Source: Microvirga sp. VF16 (GTDB lineage Bacteria; Pseudomonadota; Alphaproteobacteria; Rhizobiales; Beijerinckiaceae). From it: a DNA stretch of 64,000 bases. Made by a program: the position numbers and the translations under genes. The number at the start of each line of letters is the position of its first letter. The stretch's first letter is position 1. The stretch covers positions 3,755,501 to 3,819,500 of the forward strand of contig NZ_CP069354.1 in the NCBI RefSeq assembly GCF_016864375.1, given 5' to 3'. This document shows positions 18,987 through 28,348 of this stretch, one piece after another. The notes below the pieces were generated by a model that was given only the letters and a program-made list of their open reading frames with translations, did not search any database and was not told the DNA's origin.

Positions 18987-20345
18987 TTAAACCAGGATGC
19001 GGGCCAAGGCGCGCTCATAGCGAGTGCGGATTGCCTCGCGATGAAGATGCCGGCCACTCCTTACCACAGGCTTGCCGGCTACGAACACTGTATCGATGGC
19101 AGCCGTGCCGGTCACGAACACGTAAGAGTCGATCCAGCGGTCTCCTGAAACGGCGGAGAGATCTGGATGAGCAGCATCGAGCACTACGAGATCGGCCCGA
19201 TACCCTGCCGCAATGGCGCCGATGCGCCGGCCGAGCGCTTGGGCTCCGCCCGACAGTGCCTTGTCATAGAGACTGCGCCCGGTCGACTGGCCTTCCCGCT
19301 CGGCCAGCACGTTGCGGGCGCGGTGTTTGAGGCGCTGGCTGTATTCGAAAAGCTTGAGCTCTCCCGGAGCCGAGATCTCGATGTTGGAATCGGACCCGAC
19401 GCCGAAGCAGCCTCCGGCGCCGAGATAGTCGACACCTTCAAAGATGCCGTCGCCGAGATTGGCCTCGGTGATCGGGCACAGGCCCGCCACCGCGCCACTA
19501 TTGGCGATGTTCTTGACTTCCTGCGCATCGAGATGCGTCGCATGGATCAGGCACCAGCGCTTGTCGACGGGCGCGTGATCGAGCAGCCATGCGACCGGAC
19601 GCTGCCCGGACCAGGCGAGGCAATCCTCGACCTCCTTCACCTGCTCAGCGATGTGGACGTGAATCGGCCCCTCGCCCGCCATCGCGACGACGTCGCGCAG
19701 GCTCTCGGGCGTCACCGCGCGCAGACTGTGCGGCGCGATGCCGACGACGGCATCCTCGAGGCCTGCGACGGCCTTACGGGCGCCTTCGAGCAGGCGCGCA
19801 TAAGTCTCGACATCGTTGATGAAGCGCCGCTGCCCCTCTGCAGGCGCCGTGCCGCCGAAGCCTCCCTGCGCATAAAAGACCGGCAGCAGCGTCAGCCCCA
19901 TGCTGGTCTCCCGCGACGCGGCAGCGATGCGGTGGGAGAGTTCCGCGATGTCGGCATGGGGGCGACCGTTCACATCGTGATGGAGGTAATGGAACTCGGC
20001 GAGCGCGGTGAAGCCACCCTCGAGCATTTCCATCATCGCGAAGGCCGCGATCGCCTCGACATCGTCCGGCGTGAGGGAACCGAGGAACCGGTACATCACC
20101 TGTCGCCAAGTCCAGAAGCTGTCCCCTTCCGGCCCGCGGGTTTCGGCAAGGCCCGCCATGCCACGCTGGAAGGTGTGGCTGTGCAGATTGGGCAATCCGG
20201 GCAGCGCAATTCCGGTGATTCGCTCGCGCCCCTCGGCGGAGGCATTCGGATGGACAACCGTGATCGTTCCGCTTTCGATGTCGATTCCGACATTCTTTGC
20301 CCAGCCCTCCGGGAGAAGGGCGTGATCGAGGATGAGCCTACGCAT
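18987..20345 (-). CDS. hutF: Formimidoylglutamate deiminase
   Basis: A 452-residue amidohydrolase-superfamily enzyme. It hydrolyses formimidoyl-glutamate to N-formylglutamate and ammonia. Metal ligands are visible in LHSHTFQRG, HVHIAEQ and the GVGSDSN aspartate. Together with hutG it defines the five-step histidine pathway, as opposed to the one-step formimidoylglutamase route. The start at 20345 is supported by AGGTGA six bases upstream. Confidence 0.95.
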   Translation of the reverse strand: MRRLILDHALLPEGWAKNVGIDIESGTITVVHPNASAEGRERITGIALPGLPNLHSHTFQRGMAGLAETRGPEGDSFWTWRQVMYRFLGSLTPDDVEAIAAFAMMEMLEGGFTALAEFHYLHHDVNGRPHADIAELSHRIAAASRETSMGLTLLPVFYAQGGFGGTAPAEGQRRFINDVETYARLLEGARKAVAGLEDAVVGIAPHSLRAVTPESLRDVVAMAGEGPIHVHIAEQVKEVEDCLAWSGQRPVAWLLDHAPVDKRWCLIHATHLDAQEVKNIANSGAVAGLCPITEANLGDGIFEGVDYLGAGGCFGVGSDSNIEISAPGELKLFEYSQRLKHRARNVLAEREGQSTGRSLYDKALSGGAQALGRRIGAIAAGYRADLVVLDAAHPDLSAVSGDRWIDSYVFVTGTAAIDTVFVAGKPVVRSGRHLHREAIRTRYERALARILV

Positions 20346-20434
20346 TGCTGTCACCTTTGCTGCGGATCGGCCTGAGCATCGGAAGCCGCCAAAAAGCCAT
20401 TCCAACGCCCAATCATCAAAAACCGATCGAATAA

Positions 20435-20442
20435 GTCTAGAC
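20435..20442. promoter_or_regulatory. HutC-type operator 1 (GTCTAGAC)
   Basis: A perfect 8-bp palindrome matching the HutC-subfamily consensus GTnTAnAC, 90 bp upstream of hutF in the divergent hutF/hutI region. Its centre lies 30 bp from operator 2, so two dimers would sit on the same helix face. Confidence 0.7.
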
Positions 20443-20464
20443 ATTACCGATTAATTGCGATTAT

Positions 20465-20472
20465 GTATAGAC
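20465..20472. promoter_or_regulatory. HutC-type operator 2 (GTATAGAC)
   Basis: An 8-bp GTnTAnAC site within TATGTATAGACATTA, 29 bp upstream of hutI. It is positioned to block the hutI promoter. Confidence 0.75.
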
Positions 20473-20500
20473 ATTATCGAAACCTCACCGGAGCAGAAAC

Positions 20501-21703
20501 ATGCGCTTCGACCGGGTCTGGCTCAATGCTCGCCTTGCTACGCTTACCGGCAACGGTCTGGGGATTGTCGAGCATGGAGCCGTTGCCGCCAAGGATGGCC
20601 GGATTGCCTTCGCTGGGCCCGAACGGGACCTTCCGACCGGCTGGGACGCCGCCGAGCGGATCGATTGCGAAGGACGATGGATCACTCCCGGGCTCGTCGA
20701 TTGTCACACGCATCTCGTCTATGGCGGCGACCGGGCGCATGAATTCGAGCTGCGCTTGAAAGGCGCGAGCTATGAGGAGATCGCCAGGGCCGGCGGCGGC
20801 ATCGTCTCCACCGTGAAGGCGACCCGCGCGGCGACCGAGGATGAGCTTGTGGCGAGCGCCCTGCCCCGCCTCGATCACCTCATCGCCGAGGGCTGCACCA
20901 CCATCGAGATCAAGTCGGGCTACGGCCTCAATCTGGAAACCGAGGCTCGCTCCTTACGCGCCGCGCGACGCCTCGCCGAGGAACGTCCGATTTCCGTCAC
21001 CACCACCTTCCTCGGCGCCCACGCCCTGCCGCCGGAGGTGAACGGCGACAAGGATGCCTTCATCGACAAGATCTGCCGTGAGATGCTGCCGGTGCTCGCC
21101 CGCGATGGGCTGGCCGATGCGGTCGATGCCTTCTGCGAAGGCATCGCGTTTTCTCCTGAACAGACGGCGCGCGTGTTTGACGCCGCGAAGGCACATAATC
21201 TCGCAATCAAACTCCACGCCGACCAGCTTTCCAACCTGCATGGAGCCAAGCTCGCAGCCGATTACGGCGCTCTCTCGGCCGATCATCTCGAATACACGGA
21301 TGGGGATGGCGCTGTCGCCATGGCGAAGGCCGGCACGGTCGCCGTGCTGCTGCCCGGTGCCTTCTACATGCTGCGCGAGACGAAAGTGCCGCCGATCGCC
21401 GCCTTCCGCAAAGCCGGCACACGCTTGGCGCTGGCGACCGATTGCAATCCCGGCACCTCGCCGCTGACCTCGCTTCTGCTCACCATGAACATGGGCGCGA
21501 CTCTGTTCCGCATGACTGTCGAGGAATGCATCGCCGGCGTCACGCGCGAGGCTGCGCGTGCGCTGGGTCAACTCGATGAAATCGGCACGCTGGAGACGGG
21601 CAAGTCCTGCGATCTCGCCATCTGGAACATCGAACGCCCTGCGGAACTCGTCTACCGCATCGGATTCAACCCGCTTCACGCCCGCGTCTGGAGAGGACAG
21701 TGA
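20501..21703 (+). CDS. hutI: Imidazolonepropionase
   Basis: A 400-residue amidohydrolase that opens imidazolone-5-propionate to formimidoyl-glutamate. The metal-binding HTH pair is in GLVDCHTHLVYGGDR. Other conserved blocks are KSGYGLNLE, FLGAHALPPE, KLHADQ and ATDCNPGTSP. It is the first gene of the rightward hut operon and overlaps hutH by 4 bp (GTGA). Confidence 0.96.
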   Translation: MRFDRVWLNARLATLTGNGLGIVEHGAVAAKDGRIAFAGPERDLPTGWDAAERIDCEGRWITPGLVDCHTHLVYGGDRAHEFELRLKGASYEEIARAGGGIVSTVKATRAATEDELVASALPRLDHLIAEGCTTIEIKSGYGLNLETEARSLRAARRLAEERPISVTTTFLGAHALPPEVNGDKDAFIDKICREMLPVLARDGLADAVDAFCEGIAFSPEQTARVFDAAKAHNLAIKLHADQLSNLHGAKLAADYGALSADHLEYTDGDGAVAMAKAGTVAVLLPGAFYMLRETKVPPIAAFRKAGTRLALATDCNPGTSPLTSLLLTMNMGATLFRMTVEECIAGVTREAARALGQLDEIGTLETGKSCDLAIWNIERPAELVYRIGFNPLHARVWRGQ

Positions 21704-23247
21704 CCAAAACAGTAACACTTCATCCCGGCTCCGTTGCCTTGGCCGATTGGGCCCAAGTCTATCTCGGCGCAGAGATAGCGCTCGATCAGGATTGCCGCGC
21801 CGCCATCGAGGCCGGGGCGAGGACCATCGAGGCCATCGTCGCCAACGGCGAGCCGGTCTATGGCATCAATACCGGCTTCGGAAAGCTCGCCAGTGTGCGC
21901 ATCGGCACGGCCGATCTCGCGACACTCCAGCGCAACATCGTGCTCTCGCACGCGGCCGGCGTCGGCGATCCCTTGCCGCCTTCCGTCGTGCGCCTCGTGA
22001 TGGCGCTCAAGCTCGCGAGCCTCGCACAAGGGGCATCGGGTGTGCGCTGGTCCACCATCGAGCATCTCACGGCCTGTCTGAAGGCGAACCTCGTTCCCGT
22101 CATTCCGGGTCAGGGTTCGGTCGGTGCCTCGGGTGATCTTGCGCCGCTTTCCCACATGACGGCGGCCCTCATGGGCGTCGGCGAGTTCTTCGTCGATGGA
22201 GCGCGCCTGCCGGCAGAAGCGGCTCTCGCACGCGCAGGTCTTTCGCCGCTCGTTCTCGGCCCGAAGGAAGGCTTAGCCCTTCTCAATGGCACGCAGGTCT
22301 CGACCGCCCTGGCGCTGGCTGGCCTGTTCGAGGCCGAGCGCGTGTTTCAGTCCGCGCTCGTCACCGGAGCGCTCGCGACCGATGCCGCCAAAGGCTCGGA
22401 TGGTCCGTTTGATGAGCGTATCCAGAAGCTGCGGCGCCACCGCGGGCAGATCGAAGTTGCCGCCTCCCTCCGCACTCTGATGCAGGGAAGCGCCATCCGC
22501 GCCTCGCACCTCACCAACGATGATCGCGTGCAGGATCCCTACTGCCTGCGCTGCCAGCCGCAGGTGATGGGTGCGGTGCTCGATCTGCTGCGTCAGGCGG
22601 GCGAAACGCTCGGCACGGAAGCGAACGGCGTCTCAGACAACCCGCTCGTCTTCTCGGAAACCGGCGAGGTCATCTCCGGCGGCAACTTCCATGCCGAGCC
22701 GGTGGCCTTCGCCGCCGACATGATCGCCATGGCGCTGTGCGAGATCGGCTCTCTCGCCGAGCGGCGCATCGCCATGCTGGTCGACCCAGCCTTGTCGGGC
22801 CTTCCGGCTTTCCTTACGCCGAAGCCCGGGCTCAATTCCGGCTTCATGATCCCACAGGTGACGGCCGCTGCCCTCGTTTCCGAGAATAAGCAGCGCGCCT
22901 ATCCGGCGAGCGTCGACTCGATCCCGACCTCTGCCAATCAGGAAGACCATGTCTCCATGGCGACCCATGGCGCACGTCGGCTCCTGCCGATGGCGGCGAA
23001 CACAGCCAATGTGATCGGCATCGAGCTTCTCGCCGCCGTCCAGGGCTGCGACTTCCACGCGCCGATGCAATCGAGCGAGCGTCTGGAGCGTGCCCGCGCG
23101 CTGCTGCGTTCGAAGGTGCCCCATCTCGATGACGACCGGCATATGGCGCCCGATATGGAGCAGGCCACGGCTCTCGTTGTTTCCGGCGCTCTGTCGGAAG
23201 CCGCCGGTGTCGACGCGTTGCCGCTCGTGACGGATGAGGCGGCGTGA
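21700..23247 (+). CDS. hutH: Histidine ammonia-lyase
   Basis: A 515-residue enzyme that deaminates histidine to urocanate, the inducer of the system. The MIO prosthetic group would form from Ala143-Ser144-Gly145 in GSVGASGDLAPLSHM. Tyr53 and the NTGFGKL block of the active site are intact. It starts with GTG inside the hutI stop and so is translationally coupled. Confidence 0.97.
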   Translation: MTKTVTLHPGSVALADWAQVYLGAEIALDQDCRAAIEAGARTIEAIVANGEPVYGINTGFGKLASVRIGTADLATLQRNIVLSHAAGVGDPLPPSVVRLVMALKLASLAQGASGVRWSTIEHLTACLKANLVPVIPGQGSVGASGDLAPLSHMTAALMGVGEFFVDGARLPAEAALARAGLSPLVLGPKEGLALLNGTQVSTALALAGLFEAERVFQSALVTGALATDAAKGSDGPFDERIQKLRRHRGQIEVAASLRTLMQGSAIRASHLTNDDRVQDPYCLRCQPQVMGAVLDLLRQAGETLGTEANGVSDNPLVFSETGEVISGGNFHAEPVAFAADMIAMALCEIGSLAERRIAMLVDPALSGLPAFLTPKPGLNSGFMIPQVTAAALVSENKQRAYPASVDSIPTSANQEDHVSMATHGARRLLPMAANTANVIGIELLAAVQGCDFHAPMQSSERLERARALLRSKVPHLDDDRHMAPDMEQATALVVSGALSEAAGVDALPLVTDEAA

Positions 23248-24074
23248 TGAGTCATCCAGACTGGCTCACCGTCACCCGCGGCGATGCGCCCCTCGTTGTC
23301 AGCCTGCCGCATACGGGCACCGAGATCCCGGCCGCGTATGAACGTGGCCTCGTCTCGCCCTGGCTCGCGCGCAAGGATGCGGATTGGTGGATCGAGCGGC
23401 TCTACGATTTCGCTCCCTCGCTCGGCGCCACCGTGATCCGAACGACGATCTCCCGCACGGTGATCGACGTGAACCGCGATCCGTCCGGCATCTCTCTCTA
23501 TCCGGGCCAGGCGACGACCGAGCTTTGTCCCACCACCACCTTCGACGGCGAGCCGCTCTACGAGCCTGGAACCGAGCCGAGTACCGAGGAAATCGCCGAG
23601 CGTCGTACCCGTTTCTTCGATCCGTATCACGCAACACTCCGCGCCGAGATCGAGAGGCTGCGGGCACGGCATGACACTGTCGTTGTCTACGATTGTCACT
23701 CGATCCGCTCGGTCATTCCGCGCCTGTTCGACGGCACCCTGCCCCATTTCAACATCGGCACCAATGGCGGCACCACCTGCGCGCCTGCCTTGAGTGACGC
23801 CATTGAAAAAATCTGCTCCGGCAGCGGCTTCAGCCATGTGGTCAATGGCCGCTTCAAGGGCGGCTATATCACGCGCAGCCTTGGGCATCCTGAGGCCGGT
23901 GTTCATGCCGTCCAGATGGAGCTCGCCTGCCGCGGCTACATGAAGGAGCCGCTCGGCCCCGTCGCCGAGGACAAGTGGCCGACGCCTTACGACGAGCATT
24001 ATGCAGCACCCATGCGTGCGGCGCTGACCCTCATTCTCCAGACCTGTCTCACTTTCACCCAATCCAAAGCCTGA
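23247..24074 (+). CDS. hutG: N-formylglutamate deformylase
   Basis: A 275-residue member of the N-formylglutamate amidohydrolase family. It releases formate and glutamate in the last step. Family blocks LPHTGTEIP, VIDVNRDPSG and YDCHSIRS are present, with zinc-ligand histidines. The ATG overlaps the hutH stop by one base (TGATG); a GTG one codon earlier is also in frame. Confidence 0.95.
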   Translation: MSHPDWLTVTRGDAPLVVSLPHTGTEIPAAYERGLVSPWLARKDADWWIERLYDFAPSLGATVIRTTISRTVIDVNRDPSGISLYPGQATTELCPTTTFDGEPLYEPGTEPSTEEIAERRTRFFDPYHATLRAEIERLRARHDTVVVYDCHSIRSVIPRLFDGTLPHFNIGTNGGTTCAPALSDAIEKICSGSGFSHVVNGRFKGGYITRSLGHPEAGVHAVQMELACRGYMKEPLGPVAEDKWPTPYDEHYAAPMRAALTLILQTCLTFTQSKA

Positions 24075-24090
24075 CCCGAGGATCCGTCCC

Positions 24091-25755
24091 ATGACCCGCA
24101 TCGACAACGCCCGCGTGATCCGCGCCCCCCACGGCACCGAATTGTCGGCCAAGAGCTGGCTGACTGAGGCGCCCCTGCGCATGCTGATGAACAACCTCGA
24201 CCCCGACGTTGCAGAGAGGCCCGGCGAGCTCGTCGTCTATGGCGGCATCGGCCGCGCCGCGCGCGACTGGGAGAGCTTCGACCGCATCGTAGCGGCGCTG
24301 AAGAACCTTAATGATGACGAGACGCTGCTCGTGCAGTCGGGCAAGCCGGTCGGCGTGTTCCGCACACACCCGGACGCGCCACGCGTGCTGATCGCCAATT
24401 CCAACCTCGTGCCGCACTGGGCCACCTGGGACAAGTTCCATGAGCTCGATCGAAAGGGGCTCATGATGTACGGCCAGATGACGGCCGGCTCCTGGATCTA
24501 TATCGGCACGCAGGGCATCGTGCAGGGCACCTACGAGACCTTCGTGGAGGTGGGCCGCCAGCACTACAACGGCGATCTCTCCGGCCGCTGGATCCTCACC
24601 GCAGGGCTCGGCGGCATGGGCGGCGCGCAGCCTCTCGCCGCCACCATGGCGGGCGCTTCCTGCCTGGCGGTGGAATGCCAGCCGAGCCGCATCGAGTTTC
24701 GTCTGCGCACGGGCTATGTCGACCAACGCGCCGACACCCTCGACGAGGCGCTGGCCATCATCGAGCAATCCTGCCGCGACAAGAAGCCGGTTTCGGTCGG
24801 CCTCCTCGGCAATGCCGCCGAGATCTTCCCCGAGATCTACCGGCGTGGCATCCGCCCCGATGCAGTCACCGACCAGACCTCGGCACACGATCCCATCAAT
24901 GGCTATCTGCCGAAGGGCTGGACGCTTAGCGAGTGGGAAGCCAAGCGCGAGAGCAATCCCAAAGCCGTGGAACACGCCGCCAAGCAATCCATGGCCGAGC
25001 ACGTGCGCGCCATGCTCGACTTCCACAAGGCCGGCGTTCCGACCCTCGACTACGGCAACAACATCCGCCAGATGGCGAAGGAGGAAGGCGTCGACAACGC
25101 CTTCGACTTCCCGGGCTTCGTGCCGGCCTATATCCGTCCGCTCTTCTGCCGCGGCATCGGCCCGTTCCGCTGGGCCGCGCTCTCGGGCGACCCGGAGGAT
25201 ATCTACAAGACCGACGCCAAGGTGAAGGAGCTGCTGCCCGACAACAAGCATCTGCACAACTGGCTCGACATGGCGAAGGAGCGCATCAAGTTCCAGGGCC
25301 TGCCCGCGCGCATCTGCTGGGTGGGTCTCGGCGACCGGCATCGCCTCGGCCTCGCCTTCAACGAGATGGTGGCCAAGGGCGAGCTGAAGGCGCCCATCGT
25401 GATCGGTCGCGACCATCTCGATTCCGGCTCGGTCGCAAGCCCGAACCGCGAGACGGAAGCCATGAAGGACGGCTCGGATGCGGTCTCCGACTGGCCGCTC
25501 CTCAACGCACTCCTCAACTGCGCGTCCGGCGCGACCTGGGTGTCGCTGCATCATGGCGGCGGCGTCGGCATGGGCTTCTCGCAGCATTCAGGCATGGTGA
25601 TCGTCTGCGACGGCACGCCGGAAGCGGCCAAGCGCGTCGAGCGCGTGCTCTGGAACGATCCGGCCACCGGCGTCATGCGCCACGCGGATGCGGGCTACGA
25701 CATCGCCATCGACTGCGCCCGCGAGCACGGCCTCAATCTGCCGAGCCTGCGCTGA
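24091..25755 (+). CDS. hutU: Urocanate hydratase
   Basis: A 554-residue enzyme of normal length that adds water across urocanate using tightly bound NAD as an electrophile. Conserved blocks include GGIGRAARDWESFDRI, TAGLGGMGGAQPLA, LDYGNNIRQMA and VSLHHGGGVGMG. It follows hutG by 16 bp and overlaps hutD by one base. Confidence 0.97.
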   Translation: MTRIDNARVIRAPHGTELSAKSWLTEAPLRMLMNNLDPDVAERPGELVVYGGIGRAARDWESFDRIVAALKNLNDDETLLVQSGKPVGVFRTHPDAPRVLIANSNLVPHWATWDKFHELDRKGLMMYGQMTAGSWIYIGTQGIVQGTYETFVEVGRQHYNGDLSGRWILTAGLGGMGGAQPLAATMAGASCLAVECQPSRIEFRLRTGYVDQRADTLDEALAIIEQSCRDKKPVSVGLLGNAAEIFPEIYRRGIRPDAVTDQTSAHDPINGYLPKGWTLSEWEAKRESNPKAVEHAAKQSMAEHVRAMLDFHKAGVPTLDYGNNIRQMAKEEGVDNAFDFPGFVPAYIRPLFCRGIGPFRWAALSGDPEDIYKTDAKVKELLPDNKHLHNWLDMAKERIKFQGLPARICWVGLGDRHRLGLAFNEMVAKGELKAPIVIGRDHLDSGSVASPNRETEAMKDGSDAVSDWPLLNALLNCASGATWVSLHHGGGVGMGFSQHSGMVIVCDGTPEAAKRVERVLWNDPATGVMRHADAGYDIAIDCAREHGLNLPSLR

Positions 25756-26333
25756 TGGCGGCGCGGATTATCCGCAACGCGGATCTCGTCCGCGTTCCGT
25801 GGAAGAACGGCGGCGGCACCACCGCGGAGGTCGCCGCCTTTCCGGAAGGCTCGAGTTTCGAGACCTTCGGCTGGCGCATCAGCATGGCGGATGTCGCCTC
25901 CGACGGACCCTTCTCGGCCTTTCCCGGGATCGACCGCACGCTGATCGTCGTCGAGGGCGAGGGCATCGAGCTCGATGTGGAGGGCATCGCCTATCCGCTC
26001 GACAAAACGTCTCCCAAGCTCTCCTTCTCCGGCGACGACATCACCACAGGCCGACTGCTCTCCGGCGCGATCCGCGATCTCAACGTGATGACCCGGCGCG
26101 GCGAGTTCCGGCAGCGGACGCGGTTCGTCGAGTCGGGTGTCGCGTTGCTGTCGGAGGACACGAGCGTCGCGTTTCTCGTCCCGCTCGACGCCCCCTTCGA
26201 CGTGACGCTCGATTCGACGATCCATTCGCTCCAGGTGCTTGATACGCTGATGCTGGAGGCGACGCAGGAGCTGATCCTGCTCTCCGGGAGCGGGCGGGCG
26301 ATCCTCGTCGAGATTGCCCCCGGTGTATCGTAG
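25755..26333 (+). CDS. hutD: HutD family protein
   Basis: A 192-residue cupin-like protein. The signature VPWKNGGGTTAEVA near residue 14 and the GWRISMADVASDGPFSAFPG block are diagnostic of HutD/Ves proteins. Its role in histidine use is not enzymatically defined; proposals include limiting pathway flux or binding formylglutamate. It is coupled to hutU by a TGATG-type overlap and ends the enzyme part of the operon. Confidence 0.92.
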   Translation: MAARIIRNADLVRVPWKNGGGTTAEVAAFPEGSSFETFGWRISMADVASDGPFSAFPGIDRTLIVVEGEGIELDVEGIAYPLDKTSPKLSFSGDDITTGRLLSGAIRDLNVMTRRGEFRQRTRFVESGVALLSEDTSVAFLVPLDAPFDVTLDSTIHSLQVLDTLMLEATQELILLSGSGRAILVEIAPGVS

Positions 26334-26379
26334 GAGCGCAAATTTTGGTGCGCGATGCCCAAAACAGCGGCAGGTCAAA

Positions 26380-26391
26380 ATGTCTATACAT
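26380..26391. promoter_or_regulatory. HutC-type operator 3 upstream of the ABC transporter
   Basis: ATGTCTATACAT contains GTCTATAC (26382-26389), matching GTnTAnAC with symmetric flanks. It lies 135 bp upstream of the substrate-binding protein gene, in the 192-bp gap after hutD. This suggests that the transporter has its own HutC-controlled promoter. Confidence 0.75.
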
Positions 26392-26525
26392 TTGACATTG
26401 CCGTTCGGGCATGGTGCCATTCGCCCGCTCGATTTGAAGAACGCCCGACACGCGAAACATGAGAAACCTTCCAGAGGGCGCGGTCGGCGGAACGAGACAG
26501 GAATTTGGATAGAACGGAGGCTGTA

Positions 26526-27467
26526 ATGAAGGCGGTATTGGGTGGTTTGGCCGTGTTGGCGCTGGCGGTCGGATCCGCCTCGGCGCAGGAAACGAAGGTG
26601 GCTGTCGGCATCTCGGGCTGGACGGGCTTTGCGCCCCTGACGCTCGCGAAGGAGGCCGGCATCTTCAAGAAGAACGGCCTCGACGTCACGATCAAGAAGG
26701 TGCCGCAGGCGAGCCGCCACCTCGCGATCCAGTCTGGCGATATCCAATGCGCCGCCACCACGGTGGAGACTTGGATCGTGTGGAATGCGAATGGCGTACC
26801 CACCAAGCAGATCTTCCAGCTCGACAAGAGCTACGGCGCCGACGGCATGGTGGTGAAGAACGACATCGCCTCGATCAAGGACATCAAGGGCAAGCAGGTG
26901 GCGGCCTCAGCGCCCGGCACGTCGCCTTATTTCGCGCTCGCCTGGATGCTGAAGAAGAACGGGCTGTCCGTGAAGGACGTGACGGTCGTCAACATGGAGC
27001 CGGGCCCTGCCGCCCAGGCTTTTATCGCGGGGCAGAACGATGCGGCGATGACCTACGAGCCTTATCTTTCCTCCGTGCGCGCCGCGCCGCAATCCGGCAA
27101 GATCATCGCCACGACGCTCGATTATCCGATGGTGATGGATACCTTCGGCTGCACGCCGAAATTCCTCGCCGACAACCCGAAGGCCGCCAAGGCCTTCGCC
27201 GACAGCTATTTCGAAGCCCTCGACATGATCGCCAAGGATCAGGCGAAGGCCTACGAGATCATGGGCGCGGACGTGAAGCAGACGGGCGAGGCCTTCGGCA
27301 AGTCGGCTCAGTTCCTGCGCTGGCAGGATCGCGAAGCCAACAAGAAGTTCTTCGCCGGCGAATTCAAGACCTTCTCGAACGAGGCGGCCGACCTGTTGCT
27401 TGAGACGGGTATCATCAAGCAGAAGCCGGACATGGAAGCGCTGGCCGATACCAGCTTCATCCAGTAG
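26526..27467 (+). CDS. ABC transporter substrate-binding protein, NMT1/TauA type
   Basis: A 313-residue periplasmic protein. Residues 1-20 are a signal peptide ending SASAQ. The mature protein has the NMT1/SsuA-like fold (GISGWTGFAPLTLAKEAGIFKKNGLDV at the start, SAPGTSPYFALAW mid-protein). GGAGG stands five bases before the start. Its position after hutD behind a HutC operator suggests that it binds histidine, urocanate or a related imidazole. That specificity is inferred from context, because the family more often binds sulfonates, pyrimidine precursors or nitriles. Confidence 0.88.
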   Translation: MKAVLGGLAVLALAVGSASAQETKVAVGISGWTGFAPLTLAKEAGIFKKNGLDVTIKKVPQASRHLAIQSGDIQCAATTVETWIVWNANGVPTKQIFQLDKSYGADGMVVKNDIASIKDIKGKQVAASAPGTSPYFALAWMLKKNGLSVKDVTVVNMEPGPAAQAFIAGQNDAAMTYEPYLSSVRAAPQSGKIIATTLDYPMVMDTFGCTPKFLADNPKAAKAFADSYFEALDMIAKDQAKAYEIMGADVKQTGEAFGKSAQFLRWQDREANKKFFAGEFKTFSNEAADLLLETGIIKQKPDMEALADTSFIQ

Positions 27468-27479
27468 TGACCTCACCGC

Positions 27480-27511
27480 GGCGATGGCTCGTTTTCTTGC
27501 GGGCCATCGCC
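27480..27511 (+). terminator. Intra-operon attenuator hairpin
   Basis: A perfect 9-bp stem (27480-27488 with 27503-27511), a 14-nt loop and then TTTCATTTT lie between the substrate-binding protein and permease genes. Such a leaky terminator or 3' stabiliser would keep binding protein in excess over the membrane components. Confidence 0.6.
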
Positions 27512-27571
27512 TTTCATTTTCTCAGGAGCACTATCCGGCACGCCGTGTCCGGATGACAGAACAGATCCTTC

Positions 27572-28348
27572 ATGCCTCGTCCTCTCGAACCGGTCAGCCA
27601 GAGCACGCGCGTCACGCTCGGCATTTCGTTCTTCATTCTCTTCTTTGCAGCATGGGCCTTCGCGACGCTGGGCGGATTCGTGTCGCGCACCTTCCTCGCC
27701 GATCCAATCACCATGATGCAGGACGGCTGGCTGCTGCTCACCCGCTTCGGTTTCCTAGGCGATATCGGCATCACGGTTTGGCGCGTCGTCGGCGGCTTCA
27801 TCCTTGCGGCCATTGTCGCCGTGCCGCTCGGCATCATGATGGGCGCCTATAAATCCTTCGAGGCGTTCCTTGAGCCCTTCGTGTCCTTCGCACGCTATCT
27901 GCCAGCCTCGGCCTTCGTGCCGCTGCTCATCCTCTGGGCCGGCATCGGCGAGATGCAGAAGCTCCTCGTCATTTTCATCGGCTCCGTCTTTCAGATCATT
28001 CTCATGGTCGCCGTTGCGGTGGGCAACACGCGCCGCGACCTCGTCGAGGCCGCCTATACGCTGGGCTCGAAGGATCGGGGTGTGGTCAAGCGCGTGCTCA
28101 TCCCCGCCAACGCGCCGGAGATCGCCGAGATCCTGCGCCTCGTGCTCGGTTGGGCCTGGACCTATGTGATCGTGGCGGAACTCATCGGCTCCTCGTCCGG
28201 CATCGGCCACATGATCATCGACAGCCAGGCGCTGCTTGCGACAGGCCAGATGATCTTCGGCATCATCGTCATCGGCATCATCGGCCTGATTTCCGACTTC
28301 CTGTTCAAGGCCGCCAACCGCAAGCTCTTTCCCTGGAGGCTCGCATGA
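27572..28348 (+). CDS. ABC transporter permease, SsuC/TauC type
   Basis: A 258-residue inner membrane protein with about six helices and the binding-protein-dependent permease motif (AAYTLGSKDRGVVKRVLIPANAPEIAEILRL; the EAA loop that docks on the ATPase). It partners the upstream binding protein. It overlaps the ATPase gene by 4 bp (ATGA). Confidence 0.9.
   Translation: MPRPLEPVSQSTRVTLGISFFILFFAAWAFATLGGFVSRTFLADPITMMQDGWLLLTRFGFLGDIGITVWRVVGGFILAAIVAVPLGIMMGAYKSFEAFLEPFVSFARYLPASAFVPLLILWAGIGEMQKLLVIFIGSVFQIILMVAVAVGNTRRDLVEAAYTLGSKDRGVVKRVLIPANAPEIAEILRLVLGWAWTYVIVAELIGSSSGIGHMIIDSQALLATGQMIFGIIVIGIIGLISDFLFKAANRKLFPWRLA

Noticed and set aside
19167..20375. A 402-codon open frame antisense to hutF
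   Set aside because: hutF has all its metal-binding motifs and operon context; the antisense frame has none.
24055..25587. A 510-codon open frame antisense to hutU
   Set aside because: The opposite strand encodes a full-length urocanate hydratase. The antisense frame is a by-product of high GC and lacks family motifs.
25695..26747. A 350-codon minus-strand frame across hutD and the transporter promoter
   Set aside because: It crosses the HutC operator and overlaps hutU, hutD and the binding-protein gene; no domain was recognised.
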